From positions 53,189-117,188 of the forward strand of contig UCCS01000059.1 in NCBI GenBank assembly GCA_900470965.1: a stretch of DNA of 64,000 nucleotides, given 5' to 3'. Shown one piece after another: positions 17,921 to 25,664 of this stretch. The notes beneath the pieces were generated by a model. It worked only from the letters and a program-made list of their open reading frames with translations. It was not told the origin of the DNA and did not search any database. Numbering within the stretch: the first letter of the stretch is position 1; each line of letters starts with the position of its first letter. The position numbers and the translations under genes were made by a program. Source of the DNA: Hyphomicrobiales bacterium (lineage in GTDB: Bacteria > Pseudomonadota > Alphaproteobacteria > Rhizobiales > Rhizobiaceae).

Positions 17921-18843
17921 CGCCCGCAGCAAGGCGGAAAGCTGTCGCTCATCTGATGGATCACCACCAGATGAGCGAACGGCGGGCGTGTAAAGCCATC
18001 GGCTTTTGCCGGATGACGATCCGCTACGAAACCAGGCGCAGCGATGACCATGACCTTCGCGAGCGGATGAAGGCGCTGGCGCATGAACGCCGCCGCTTCG
18101 GCTATCGACGCCTTCATGTGCTGCTTAGGCGTGAGGGGCACCTTGTGAACCACAAACGGCTCTTCCGGCTCTATCGGGAAGAGAAGCTGACGGTGCGCAA
18201 GCGCGGTGGCCGCAAGCGGGCGATCGGCACACGCGCGCCGATGCTGATCCCGCTTGCCGCCAATGATCGCTGGTCGCTGGACTTCGTGTCGGATCAACTC
18301 ACCGATGGTCGCAGGTTCCGGGTTCTGACGGTCGTCGACGATTGCACCAGGGAATGCCTGGGCCTCGTCGCCGACACATCGCTTTCCGGACTGCGGGTTG
18401 CTCGCGAACTTGATCGGATCATCGAGAGGCGCGGCAAGCCGAAGATGATCGTCAGCGACAATGGCAGCGAGTTCACCGGCAATGTGATCCTGCAATGGAC
18501 GGATCGGACCAAGGTGAATTGGCACTATATCGCGCCAGGCAAGCCAATCCAGAACGCCTTTATCGAAAGCTTCAATGGGCGGCTGCGAGACGAGTTCCTG
18601 AATGAAACTCTCTTCTCGTCACTGCCCCATGCTCGATCAGCGCTTTCAAACTGGCGAAGCGATTACAACGATCATCGACCCCACTCCGGCCTCGGTTGGC
18701 TGACACCTGCCGAGTTCGCTCACACCATCAACCCGCGACGTGATGCGGTGCTGCGCAGCCGGAATGGCTCCGCACCGCAACCCGCCGCTACCGCCGCAAA
18801 TACCGAAACCAAAAACCGCTGGAGCGAACTCAAAATTGGATAA
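17914..18843 (+). CDS. IS3-family transposase OrfB (DDE catalytic subunit)
   Basis: Catalytic part of the transposase, 309 residues from a GTG at 17914 that overlaps the end of orfA. A HTH_21-type segment (RRFGYRRLHVLLRREG) is followed by the rve integrase core. The DDE residues are visible: Asp in WSLDFVSDQL, Asp in IVSDNGSEF, and Glu in NAFIESFNGRLRDEFLNE. The C-terminus (YNDHRPHSGLGWLTPAEFA) is the usual IS3 tail. Translation may occur as a fusion with OrfA by frameshifting. The stop lies 18 bases inside the right inverted repeat. Confidence 0.95.
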   Translation: MVTPAARRKAVAHLMDHHQMSERRACKAIGFCRMTIRYETRRSDDHDLRERMKALAHERRRFGYRRLHVLLRREGHLVNHKRLFRLYREEKLTVRKRGGRKRAIGTRAPMLIPLAANDRWSLDFVSDQLTDGRRFRVLTVVDDCTRECLGLVADTSLSGLRVARELDRIIERRGKPKMIVSDNGSEFTGNVILQWTDRTKVNWHYIAPGKPIQNAFIESFNGRLRDEFLNETLFSSLPHARSALSNWRSDYNDHRPHSGLGWLTPAEFAHTINPRRDAVLRSRNGSAPQPAATAANTETKNRWSELKIG

Positions 18844-18865
18844 AACTTGGGGGCAAGGTCAGTCA

Positions 18866-18922
18866 GGATGCCCTGGGGGTCCCTCCACAAGGTGGAGCCG
18901 AACCGACTTTCCTTGCGCTCAT
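18866..18922 (-). pseudogene. GIY-YIG endonuclease-like gene, proximal fragment
   Basis: On the minus strand an ATG at 18922, preceded by CAGGGAAAATT, starts MSARKVGSAPPCGGTPRAS and runs to a stop at the IS junction. The -1 frame of the same DNA gives DPQGILTAEI when joined to the fragment beyond the IS. Homologues of this family usually have a (D/G)GTPxGILTAEI-like start, so a single-base deletion in the run of five C seems to separate the two frames. The gene was therefore probably frameshifted as well as split by the IS. Confidence 0.45.
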
Positions 18923-19152
18923 AATTTTCCCTGAAACATTCCTAGAATCACGATTCCAATACAACTAACGCGATTTCGTAGAGTCAATGACAATCGAACG
19001 CTGACATTTCACGCGCCGAGTTCGTATTGACAGACTCGAGTGGTTACGACGTTCTGGCAGGCAATTGCGCTACATGCGTGGCGACTTGAGCGCGTCGTCA
19101 GCAGGTAATATCTGAAGACGTCGAGAATTTATACTTACAATCAAGAGGCTAA
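18923..19152. other. AT-richer stretch between remnant and tRNA
   Basis: These 230 bases have visibly lower GC content than the flanks and no convincing gene. They lie immediately downstream of the tRNA-Thr 3' end, where an attachment site or integrase gene of an island would be expected. I saw no integrase and no second copy of the tRNA 3' end nearby. Confidence 0.5.
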
Positions 19153-19228
19153 TGGTGCCGCTTACGTGACTCGAACACGTGACCCCATCATTACGAATGA
19201 TGTGCTCTACCGACTGAGCTAAAGCGGC
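19153..19228 (-). tRNA. tRNA-Thr (anticodon CGU)
   Basis: A 76-base cloverleaf on the minus strand including an encoded CCA end. The acceptor stem pairs GCCGCTT with AAGCGGC, the D arm is GCTCAGTCGGTAGAGC, the anticodon loop is TTCGTAA (anticodon CGT) and the T arm contains GTTCGAGTC. Its 3' end points towards the accessory DNA at lower coordinates, the side on which integrative elements sit when they use a tRNA gene as target. Confidence 0.96.
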
Positions 19229-19388
19229 AATCCGGCGGGCGAAGCATGCGGCCCGCGATTTGCATGGGGCTGATACAGGCATTGTCTGAAGATTTCAAGC
19301 ACCCTCTTATGCCCCCGGGCAAAAAAGCTGAGCCTGTGGAAAGGCTCCCTTCAGTGGAGGGCCCCCCCTTAGCGGAAAGGCCTGTGCT

Positions 19389-20348
19389 TCAGAGCGCCAG
19401 CCGGGTGCGGGCGGCCCGGTATTCCGCTTCCAGCCGGTCGACCAGCTTTGCCACCGGCTCCACGGCCTTGATCGCGCCGATGCCCTGGCCGCTGCCCCAG
19501 ATGTCCTTCCAGGCCTTTGCGCCGCCCGTCGCCTGTTCGAAATCCATCTTCGAGGGATCGGCATCAGGCAGATCGTCCGGGTCGAGGCCTGCCGCGCGAA
19601 TGGAGGGCTTCAGGTAGTTGCCGTGCACGCCGGTGAAATAGTTCGAGTAGACGATATCGGCGGCGGCTCCTTCGACGATCGCATGCTTGTAGGCATCGGA
19701 GGCGCGCGCCTCCTCGGTCGCGATGAAGGGCGTGCCGATATAGGCCATGTCGGCGCCAACAGCCTGTGCTGCGAGGATAGCGCCGCCGGTCGCAATCGAG
19801 CCGGCAAGCAGAAGCGGGCCGTCGAACCATTCGCGGATCTCCTGCACCAATGCGAAGGGAGAAAGCGTGCCCGCATGTCCGCCCGCACCTGCCGCAACCG
19901 CGATCAGTCCGTCGGCACCCTTGCGGATTGCCGAATTGGCATGGCGGTTGTTGATGACGTCGTGAAGCACGATACCGCCGTAGGAATGCACCGCCGCATT
20001 CACTTCCGGCACGGCGCCGAGCGAGGAAATGACGACAGGCACCTTGTATTTCACGCAGAGCATCAGATCGTGCTCCAGCCGTTTGTTCGACATATGGACG
20101 ATCTGGTTGACCGCGAAGGGGGCTGCCGGCCGCTCCGGATGCCCGGCATTATGGGCGGCGAGTTCTTCGGTGATCATGGCCAGCCACTCGTCGAGTTGGC
20201 TTTCCGGCCGCGCGTTCAAGGCCGGAAACGCGCCGATCACGCCGGCCTTGCATTGCGCCAGTGTCAGCGCCGGATGGGAGACGATGAAAAGCGGCGAGCC
20301 GATGACCGGCAGTCTCAGATTATCCCTAAGTATCGGGGGCAGGGCCAT
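19389..20348 (-). CDS. Nitronate monooxygenase (2-nitropropane dioxygenase family)
   Basis: FMN-dependent enzyme of 319 residues that oxidises alkyl nitronates such as propionate 3-nitronate. The TIM-barrel fold is shown by the N-terminal LPVIGSPLFIVSHPALT, GADGLIAVAAGAGGHAG (FMN phosphate region with the conserved GGHxG), LLAGSIATGG and GADMAYIGTPFIATEEA. The start ATG at 20348 lies 15 bases from a 22-bp palindrome that probably controls it. A relative is enoyl-ACP reductase FabK, but the GAGGHAG motif favours the monooxygenase. The gene stands alone; propionate nitronate is a plant toxin, so a detoxifying role is reasonable. Confidence 0.88.
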   Translation of the reverse strand: MALPPILRDNLRLPVIGSPLFIVSHPALTLAQCKAGVIGAFPALNARPESQLDEWLAMITEELAAHNAGHPERPAAPFAVNQIVHMSNKRLEHDLMLCVKYKVPVVISSLGAVPEVNAAVHSYGGIVLHDVINNRHANSAIRKGADGLIAVAAGAGGHAGTLSPFALVQEIREWFDGPLLLAGSIATGGAILAAQAVGADMAYIGTPFIATEEARASDAYKHAIVEGAAADIVYSNYFTGVHGNYLKPSIRAAGLDPDDLPDADPSKMDFEQATGGAKAWKDIWGSGQGIGAIKAVEPVAKLVDRLEAEYRAARTRLAL

Positions 20349-20362
20349 GCTTTCACCGCTTT

Positions 20363-20384
20363 TTGACGTTTACGAAAACGTCAA
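20363..20384. promoter_or_regulatory. 22-bp palindromic operator before nitronate monooxygenase
   Basis: TTGACGTTTAC followed directly by GAAAACGTCAA; 10 of 11 positions are symmetric. It sits just upstream of the start codon, within or beside the promoter. The TTGACGT/ACGTCAA half-sites resemble operators of MerR- or TetR-type regulators of acyl-CoA metabolism (for example LiuR), but I cannot assign the factor. Confidence 0.55.
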
Positions 20385-20401
20385 TTGATTAGCAGAGCCA
20401 T

Positions 20402-20449
20402 CGCCTGAGGAAAAGAGCGCCTGAGGAAAAGAGCGACCAAGGAAAAGAG
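20402..20449. repeat. Three tandem 16-bp repeats
   Basis: Two identical copies of CGCCTGAGGAAAAGAG are followed by a third, CGACCAAGGAAAAGAG. They lie in the 312-base gap between the nitronate monooxygenase and the next plus-strand gene. Apart from these and the palindrome at 20363-20384 the gap (20349-20660) shows no gene. Confidence 0.85.
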
Positions 20450-20660
20450 TGTGGTCTTCTTCTTGCTGCCTTTTCCGTAATCCTGTCCATTTTCACTATA
20501 TCTAATGGAGAATTCGGAACGTCCGGCGGCTGCTTATCCCCCGCCGATGCGCTCCGGAAGGGCTGCAAGGCTTGCGGTTTGCCGCACTTGCCGCTACCGA
20601 ATTTTGACAGGCATTCAATCTTTTGGGGTTGATGCCGGCACGAAACGTGAAGGGCCCGAC

Positions 20661-21890
20661 GTGAGCGGACTAGAAACGGCTATCAGAACTGCGCTGGATA
20701 ATTCCGACCGCGACAGTGCGGAAGTTCGTGCACGCATCTATCAGTCCGCGCGTCAGGCGCTGGAAGCCGGCCTGCGCAAGCAGGATATCACCGATGCCGA
20801 AGTGGTGGCCCATCACCGCCACCGCCTCGAAACCACGATCCACACCATCGAGAGTGAAGAGCGCGCCCGCCTTCACCCGCGGCAGGGGCCTCCGGAAGTT
20901 CCGGTTCCGCCTGTTGTGGAGATCCCTGAGCCCGCCCATCACGTGGAAGAGCCCGCCTATCGTGCGGAAGAGCCTGCCTATCGCGAGGGCGAGGACGACA
21001 GCCTGGCCGTTACAGGTGAAACGCGCGGCTACAACGCCACTTCCCGGCGCACGGACGATGCAAGCCTGGATGATGTCCACGCCAGCAGCGCCGATCAGCT
21101 GGGGGCCGCGTCAGATGGAGAGATGCGTGGAGAGACGCGCGCGACGCCGGACAGGCGTGGCGGCATGGATTTCCGCCCCGAACGGGCCGCTGTTCGCCGC
21201 AGGCCGCGCAAGTTCTTCTCGCGCCTGCTTGTCTGGTGCGTGCTGCTCGCCTTCATCGGGACGGGTGCCTGGTGGGCTTATAGTTCTGGCCTGCTGAAGA
21301 CGGCGGCTGAGCGTGACACCAGCGTCGCCAATCCGCCCGCCAGCACGCAGCCGGAAGATTTCGATGGCGAGGAGAGTGCCGGCAACAGCGCCCCCTCGGA
21401 TGGCGACCAACCTGCGGCGATCGACCCGCAAAACAGCTTCTCGGCAGACTGGATCGAGGTCTTCAAGCCCTCGGATGCCGACAAGATCGAGAGCGGCCCG
21501 CGTGCCCGTAAGGAAAGTGTCACCGAAACCGAAGGCCCGGCCGTCCGCCTGACCTCCCAGAGCGGCAATACGGATGGCAATGTTTCCATCACCATTCCGG
21601 CCGATGTCCTGCAGCAGCTTGCCGGCAAGTCCTCGACCATCGCGCTGACCCTGCAGTCCACCACGGACGAGCCTACACAGATCACCGTCGAGTGCGATTT
21701 CCAGTCGCTCGGCAATTGCGCCCGCCATCGTTTCAACGTCACGCGCGAAAAGTCGGACGCGCTGCTGCAGGTGCGCTTCGACCGCTCCCTGGCGCCGAAT
21801 TCCCCGGGCCGGCTGATGATCAACAGCGATGTCGACGGCAAGGCCCGTGGCATCAATCTCTTTGCCGTGCGGATCCTGCCGGGCCAATAA
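20661..21890 (+). CDS. Conserved single-pass membrane protein, unknown function
   Basis: Hypothetical protein of about 409 residues if the GTG at 20661 is used; the frame is open from 20505 but the extra residues look non-coding. The N-terminal 70 residues are helical (VSGLETAIRTALDN and REVRAR-like segments). A Pro/Glu-rich linker with near-repeats (EEPAYRAEEPAYRE) follows, then a transmembrane helix (LLVWCVLLAFIGTGAWWAYS, about residue 200), and a periplasmic domain of about 180 residues ending in a beta-rich carbohydrate-binding-like region with two cysteines (CDFQSLGNC). Rhizobial relatives are annotated only as transmembrane proteins. Confidence 0.75.
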   Translation: MSGLETAIRTALDNSDRDSAEVRARIYQSARQALEAGLRKQDITDAEVVAHHRHRLETTIHTIESEERARLHPRQGPPEVPVPPVVEIPEPAHHVEEPAYRAEEPAYREGEDDSLAVTGETRGYNATSRRTDDASLDDVHASSADQLGAASDGEMRGETRATPDRRGGMDFRPERAAVRRRPRKFFSRLLVWCVLLAFIGTGAWWAYSSGLLKTAAERDTSVANPPASTQPEDFDGEESAGNSAPSDGDQPAAIDPQNSFSADWIEVFKPSDADKIESGPRARKESVTETEGPAVRLTSQSGNTDGNVSITIPADVLQQLAGKSSTIALTLQSTTDEPTQITVECDFQSLGNCARHRFNVTREKSDALLQVRFDRSLAPNSPGRLMINSDVDGKARGINLFAVRILPGQ

Positions 21891-21913
21891 ACGACGCGAT
21901 TACCTCAAGAAGT

Positions 21914-22795
21914 CTATTTCAGGAAGCCGGGACCGGAGCCGATGATCTTGTCGTCGAGCGTGCCGATCGCGTCCTTGTCCTTGCCGTCATAGTCGATGGT
22001 TTTCAGCATATGGCGGATGAGGTTGAGCCTCGTCCGGTGTTTGTCATTGGCGTGGATCACGGTCCAGGGCGCAAACTCCGTGTGGGTTTCCTTCAGCATG
22101 CGGTCGCGCTTCTCGCTGTAGTCGTCCCATTTGATCAATGCGGCTATATCCATCGAGGAGAGCTTCCAGACAGCGAGCGGATCGTGCCGCCGGTCATGGA
22201 ACCGCTTGATCTGCATTTCCCGGCCGATATCCAGATAGAACTTGAAGAAGAATATGCCTTCGTGGGCGATGACCTTTTCCACCTGCGGCGCCTGATTGAG
22301 AAAGTCCTCGTATTGTTTCGGCGTGCAGAAGCCCATGACCGGCTCCACGCCGGCGCGATTGTACCAGGAACGGTCGAAGAGCACGAATTCGCCCGATGTC
22401 GGAAACTGTGCGATATACCGCTGGAAGTACCATTGGCCCTGTTCCCGCTCCGTAGGCTTGGCGAGCGCCACCACGCGGGCAAGGCGCGGGTTCATGTGCG
22501 CCGAGGATGCCTGGATCGCGCCGCCCTTGCCGGCCGCGTCGCGCCCTTCGAAGAGCGCCATCACCCGTTTGCCCGTCGCCTGCAGCCAGAACTGCACCTT
22601 CACGAGCTCGGCCTGCAGCTTCCTGAGCTCGTCGAGATATTCGTCGTCCTTCAGCTTCTTCTTGTAGGGGTAGTCGCCGGATTCCAGCGCATGCTCATCC
22701 GCCCAGTCGGGCAGCACGGGATCATCGATATCGAAGACGCGTCTCTTGCCCCGGATCTCCAGCTCCACAACTCTGCTTTCGACGTCTTCGGCCAT
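21914..22795 (-). CDS. ppk2: Polyphosphate kinase 2
   Basis: Cytoplasmic PPK2 of 293 residues that transfers phosphate between polyphosphate and nucleotides, often making ATP or GTP from polyphosphate. Walker A is GRDAAGKGG at residues 84-92, the Walker B region is FDRSWYNRAGVE at about 140-151, and the lid region is KFYLDIGREMQIKRF with HDRRHDPLAVWKLS. Length and motifs fit class I one-domain PPK2. The gene is divergent from phoR and next to the pst operon, matching a role in phosphate storage. No good PhoB box was seen in the 146-base gap. ADP or GDP preference cannot be read from the sequence. Confidence 0.93.
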   Translation of the reverse strand: MAEDVESRVVELEIRGKRRVFDIDDPVLPDWADEHALESGDYPYKKKLKDDEYLDELRKLQAELVKVQFWLQATGKRVMALFEGRDAAGKGGAIQASSAHMNPRLARVVALAKPTEREQGQWYFQRYIAQFPTSGEFVLFDRSWYNRAGVEPVMGFCTPKQYEDFLNQAPQVEKVIAHEGIFFFKFYLDIGREMQIKRFHDRRHDPLAVWKLSSMDIAALIKWDDYSEKRDRMLKETHTEFAPWTVIHANDKHRTRLNLIRHMLKTIDYDGKDKDAIGTLDDKIIGSGPGFLK

Positions 22796-22941
22796 CGTCT
22801 CCTCCTGCGCTTGATGATTTCATTTTTCAGCAGGCGAACATATTTATCATTGAAAATCAAATCCTCTGCGTAAGCAAAGCGCAATTCGGTGACGCGCGCT
22901 GCGGCTTTTCGCGCAAGTTTCTCAAATGGAAAACTTCTGTC

Positions 22942-24264
22942 ATGAAACGCGGCTATCAGGCAGAGTTTGAATATAAAGAAAAACGAATCGACGCCGCGAG
23001 GGGCAGCTTGGAAGACGAAACGCCGTGGACAAAAAGCCTGTTGGCGCGCATCCGGCGCGAGCGCCCGGTTTTGCTGGCGACGCTGCTGAGCGCGCTGGTG
23101 GCGCTTGCCGCGGGCATGAACAAATGGATCGTGCTCGCCCTGCTGCTGGTGATGATCTTCACCTCGCTCTTCAACGAGGCGCCGGTCATCAGACCCGATG
23201 TAGACGAGCCGGTCGAACCCGAGCCTGAAGTGCTCCCAAGCCGCCTGCCGGAAGTCTCCGCCACGCTGGCCGGTCTCGATATTCCTGTCATGGTGCTCTC
23301 GGAAGATGCCTCGGTGCTGTTTCAGAACCGTGCGGCCGAAAAGGCCTTCGGCGAGGTGGCGCTCGGCTCCCATATATCGGCGCGGCTGCGTTCTCCTGGT
23401 GTCTTGGACATGGTGCGCGAAACCATCGCCACCAACGCCCCGAACCAGATCGAACATTCCGAGCGGCTGCCTTCAGAGCGCGTATATATCGTTCGCAGCG
23501 CTCCTGTCGAATTCAAGGACGACGACGGCCGCAACGAGCGCTATTACATCCTCTCCTTCCGGGATATTTCCGAAATACGCCGCATCGATCGCATGCGCTC
23601 GGATTTTGTCGCCAATGCCAGCCATGAGCTGCGCACGCCGCTTGCCTCGCTGCGTGGCTTCATCGAGACGATCCAGGGTCCGGCTAAGAACGATCCGAAG
23701 GCGCAGGCACGTTTCCTCGGCATCATGTTCGACCAGACGACGCGTATGAGCAGGCTCGTCGACGATCTCCTGTCTCTGTCGAGGCTTGAGCTCAAGTCGC
23801 ATATCGCCCCCGATGAGAAAGTGGATCTCGTGCCGCTTCTCGGCCACGTCAGGGATTCGCTCGTGCCGCTTGCGAAGGATGTCGGCGTCTCGATCAACCT
23901 GCACCTGCCCGACGGCAAGGTCGAAGTGTTGGGGGACCGCGACGAGCTCGTTCAGGTCTTCGAGAACCTGATGGAAAATGCCTGCAAATATGGCCAGGAA
24001 GGCGAAGTCGTCGATGTCTGGCTGAAGAATGGATCGGGCCAGCCGGTTGAAGTCAGCGTCGTCGACAGGGGGCCAGGCATTCCGGCCGAACATGTACCGC
24101 GCTTGACGGAGCGCTTCTACCGCGTCAGCATCGAAGACAGCCGTTCCAAGAAGGGCACGGGCCTCGGGCTTGCCATCGTCAAGCATATTCTGACGCGCCA
24201 TCGTGCACGGCTGATCGTAAAATCAGAGGTGGGCAAGGGAACGGAGTTTACCGTGCGCTTCTGA
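22942..24264 (+). CDS. phoR: Phosphate regulon sensor histidine kinase PhoR
   Basis: Membrane histidine kinase of 440 residues that phosphorylates PhoB when phosphate is low and is held inactive by the Pst-PhoU complex. Two close hydrophobic helices (about residues 43-76) have almost no periplasmic loop, as in PhoR. A PAS domain (about 105-215) follows, then HisKA with the phospho-acceptor His228 in ANASHELRTPL, and an HATPase domain with ENLMENACKYG, VVDRGPGIPAEH and KGTGLGLAIVKH. It is the first gene of the phosphate locus, 198 bases before pstS. Confidence 0.93.
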   Translation: MKRGYQAEFEYKEKRIDAARGSLEDETPWTKSLLARIRRERPVLLATLLSALVALAAGMNKWIVLALLLVMIFTSLFNEAPVIRPDVDEPVEPEPEVLPSRLPEVSATLAGLDIPVMVLSEDASVLFQNRAAEKAFGEVALGSHISARLRSPGVLDMVRETIATNAPNQIEHSERLPSERVYIVRSAPVEFKDDDGRNERYYILSFRDISEIRRIDRMRSDFVANASHELRTPLASLRGFIETIQGPAKNDPKAQARFLGIMFDQTTRMSRLVDDLLSLSRLELKSHIAPDEKVDLVPLLGHVRDSLVPLAKDVGVSINLHLPDGKVEVLGDRDELVQVFENLMENACKYGQEGEVVDVWLKNGSGQPVEVSVVDRGPGIPAEHVPRLTERFYRVSIEDSRSKKGTGLGLAIVKHILTRHRARLIVKSEVGKGTEFTVRF

Positions 24265-24326
24265 CGCAGTATGTCGCACGCAATTTTTCGACGTCATATT
24301 TTTGCATTTAAAATCAAGAATTTGTC

Positions 24327-24355
24327 CTGTCATAAATGTTTCATCGATCTGACAT
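24327..24355 (+). promoter_or_regulatory. PhoB-binding site (Pho box) before pstS
   Basis: Three 7-bp direct repeats with an 11-bp period: CTGTCAT (24327), GTTTCAT (24338) and CTGACAT (24349). The first two with their AT-rich linker form an almost canonical 18-bp Pho box; the third extends it. It lies 108-136 bases upstream of pstS and should give strong PhoB activation under phosphate starvation. Confidence 0.88.
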
Positions 24356-24462
24356 AAAAGGACGGTGCTTAAGGCGCTAAGAGAGTCCTGCCGATGAAAA
24401 AAGGCAATGCGAGGGCCTCTTTGAGGCCGCACTCACACAAGCCCAAATGCCGGGAGATTCAA

Positions 24463-25497
24463 ATGAACACCTTTAAACTTACTGTTGCCGCGCTTGCTGC
24501 AACCGCCGCTTTCGCTGGCGTTGCAGTTGCTCGCGACCAGATTCAGGTTGCTGGTTCGTCCACCGTCCTGCCTTACGCAAAGATCGTCGCCGAATCCTTT
24601 GGCGAAACCTTCACCAACTTCAAGACGCCGGTCGTCGAATCCGGCGGCACGGGCGCTGGTCTGAAGGAATTCTGCAAGGGCGTCGGTGAAGACACGATCG
24701 ACATCGCCAACGCCTCGCGTCCGATCAACAAGAATGAAGCGGAAGCCTGCAAGGCTGCCGGCGTAACGGACATCCAGGAAGTCAAGATCGGTTATGACGG
24801 CATCGTCTTCGCAACCGACTCTTCCAACCCGGACGTTGCCTACGTTCCGGCCGACATCTACAAGGCCCTCGCTGCCCAGGTTGTCGTTGACGGCAAGCTC
24901 GTCGCCAACCCCTACAAGAAGTGGTCTGAAGTCAACCCGAAGCTTCCGGCTGTTGATATCGCCGCCTACATCCCGGGCGAAAAGCACGGCACGCGCGAAG
25001 TCTTCGAACAGAACGTTCTCGCCGCCGGCTGCAAGGCTTCCGGCGCTCAGGAAGTCATCGCCAAGGAAATCGCCGACAAGGCTGCCCAGGGCAAGGCTTG
25101 CGTCGCGGTTCGCAAGGACGGCGCTGCTGTCGACATCGACGGCGACTATCCGGAAACTCTGGCACGCATCGCTGCCAACAAGACCGGCGTTGGCGTATTC
25201 GGTCTCTCCTTCTACGAAAACAACGCTGACAAGCTCAAGGTTGCGACCATGAGCGGCATCGTTCCGTCGACGGAAACCATCGCTAACGGCACCTACCCGG
25301 TTTCCCGTCCGCTGTTCTTCTATGTCAAGAAGGCACATCTGGGCGCCGTTCCGGGCCTGAAGGAATATGTCAACTTCTTCGTATCCGACCAGATGATCGG
25401 CCCTGACAGCCCGCTCGTCGAATACGGTCTCGTTGCTGCTCCGGATGCAGAGCGCGAAGCGATCCGTAAGGCCGTAGAAGCTGGCAAGACCATGTAA
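24463..25497 (+). CDS. pstS: Periplasmic phosphate-binding protein PstS
   Basis: High-affinity phosphate-binding protein of 344 residues. A signal peptide (MNTFKLTVAALAATAAFAGV, cut after AVA near residue 23) is followed by the phosphate-binding N-terminal block AGSSTVLPYAKIVAESF and ESGGTGAGLKEFCKG, with DIANASRPI later. The ATG at 24463 follows GGGAGATTC; an earlier ATG at 24394 is unlikely. It is controlled by the Pho box at 24327-24355. Two strong hairpins separate it from pstC, which would allow more binding protein than permease to be made. Confidence 0.95.
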   Translation: MNTFKLTVAALAATAAFAGVAVARDQIQVAGSSTVLPYAKIVAESFGETFTNFKTPVVESGGTGAGLKEFCKGVGEDTIDIANASRPINKNEAEACKAAGVTDIQEVKIGYDGIVFATDSSNPDVAYVPADIYKALAAQVVVDGKLVANPYKKWSEVNPKLPAVDIAAYIPGEKHGTREVFEQNVLAAGCKASGAQEVIAKEIADKAAQGKACVAVRKDGAAVDIDGDYPETLARIAANKTGVGVFGLSFYENNADKLKVATMSGIVPSTETIANGTYPVSRPLFFYVKKAHLGAVPGLKEYVNFFVSDQMIGPDSPLVEYGLVAAPDAEREAIRKAVEAGKTM

Positions 25498-25504
25498 TGA
25501 CTTT

Positions 25505-25577
25505 GCCGGCGCGACGCTCGGGGGCGTCGCGCCGGCATCACCTTATCCGCCCGGCTCCATTGGGGTGCCGGGCGGAT
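25505..25577 (+). terminator. Two consecutive hairpins between pstS and pstC
   Basis: The first hairpin is a perfect 13-bp GC-rich stem (25505-25517 with 25524-25536, 6-base loop). The second is a perfect 11-bp stem (25545-25555 with 25567-25577, 11-base loop). Neither has a strong U run, so they probably act as 3'-end stabilisers or leaky attenuators rather than full terminators, raising pstS mRNA over pstCAB. Confidence 0.7.
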
Positions 25578-25664
25578 GAACTTCTTCTCCATGATATTGA
25601 AGCCGATGGCACGCTCCTGGAGCTGCTGGGCTCTTTGGGGGCTGTGGGCCTGGGGACGTAACGA

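Larger units (their letters stand above)
17590..18861 (+). mobile_element. Intact IS3-family insertion sequence, probably IS407 group
   Basis: Element of 1272 bp carrying orfA and orfB. The ends are imperfect inverted repeats: the left begins TGACCTTGCCCCGTTGAAAT and the right, read inward, TGACCTTGCCCCCAAGTTTT, so the outer 12 bases are identical. It is bounded by the 4-bp direct repeat GTCA (17586-17589 and 18862-18865), a target duplication of the length typical for the IS407 group. Both genes look undamaged, suggesting recent insertion. It disrupts an already decayed GIY-YIG gene. Confidence 0.9.

Noticed and set aside
19307..19388. Run of C bases and short repeats after tRNA-Thr as a possible attachment site
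   Set aside because: It lies on the 5' side of the tRNA gene and no copy was seen elsewhere in the window.
22937..22943. CTGTCAT at the phoR start as a Pho box
   Set aside because: Only one heptamer is present; the position 11 bases upstream does not match, so it is probably chance.
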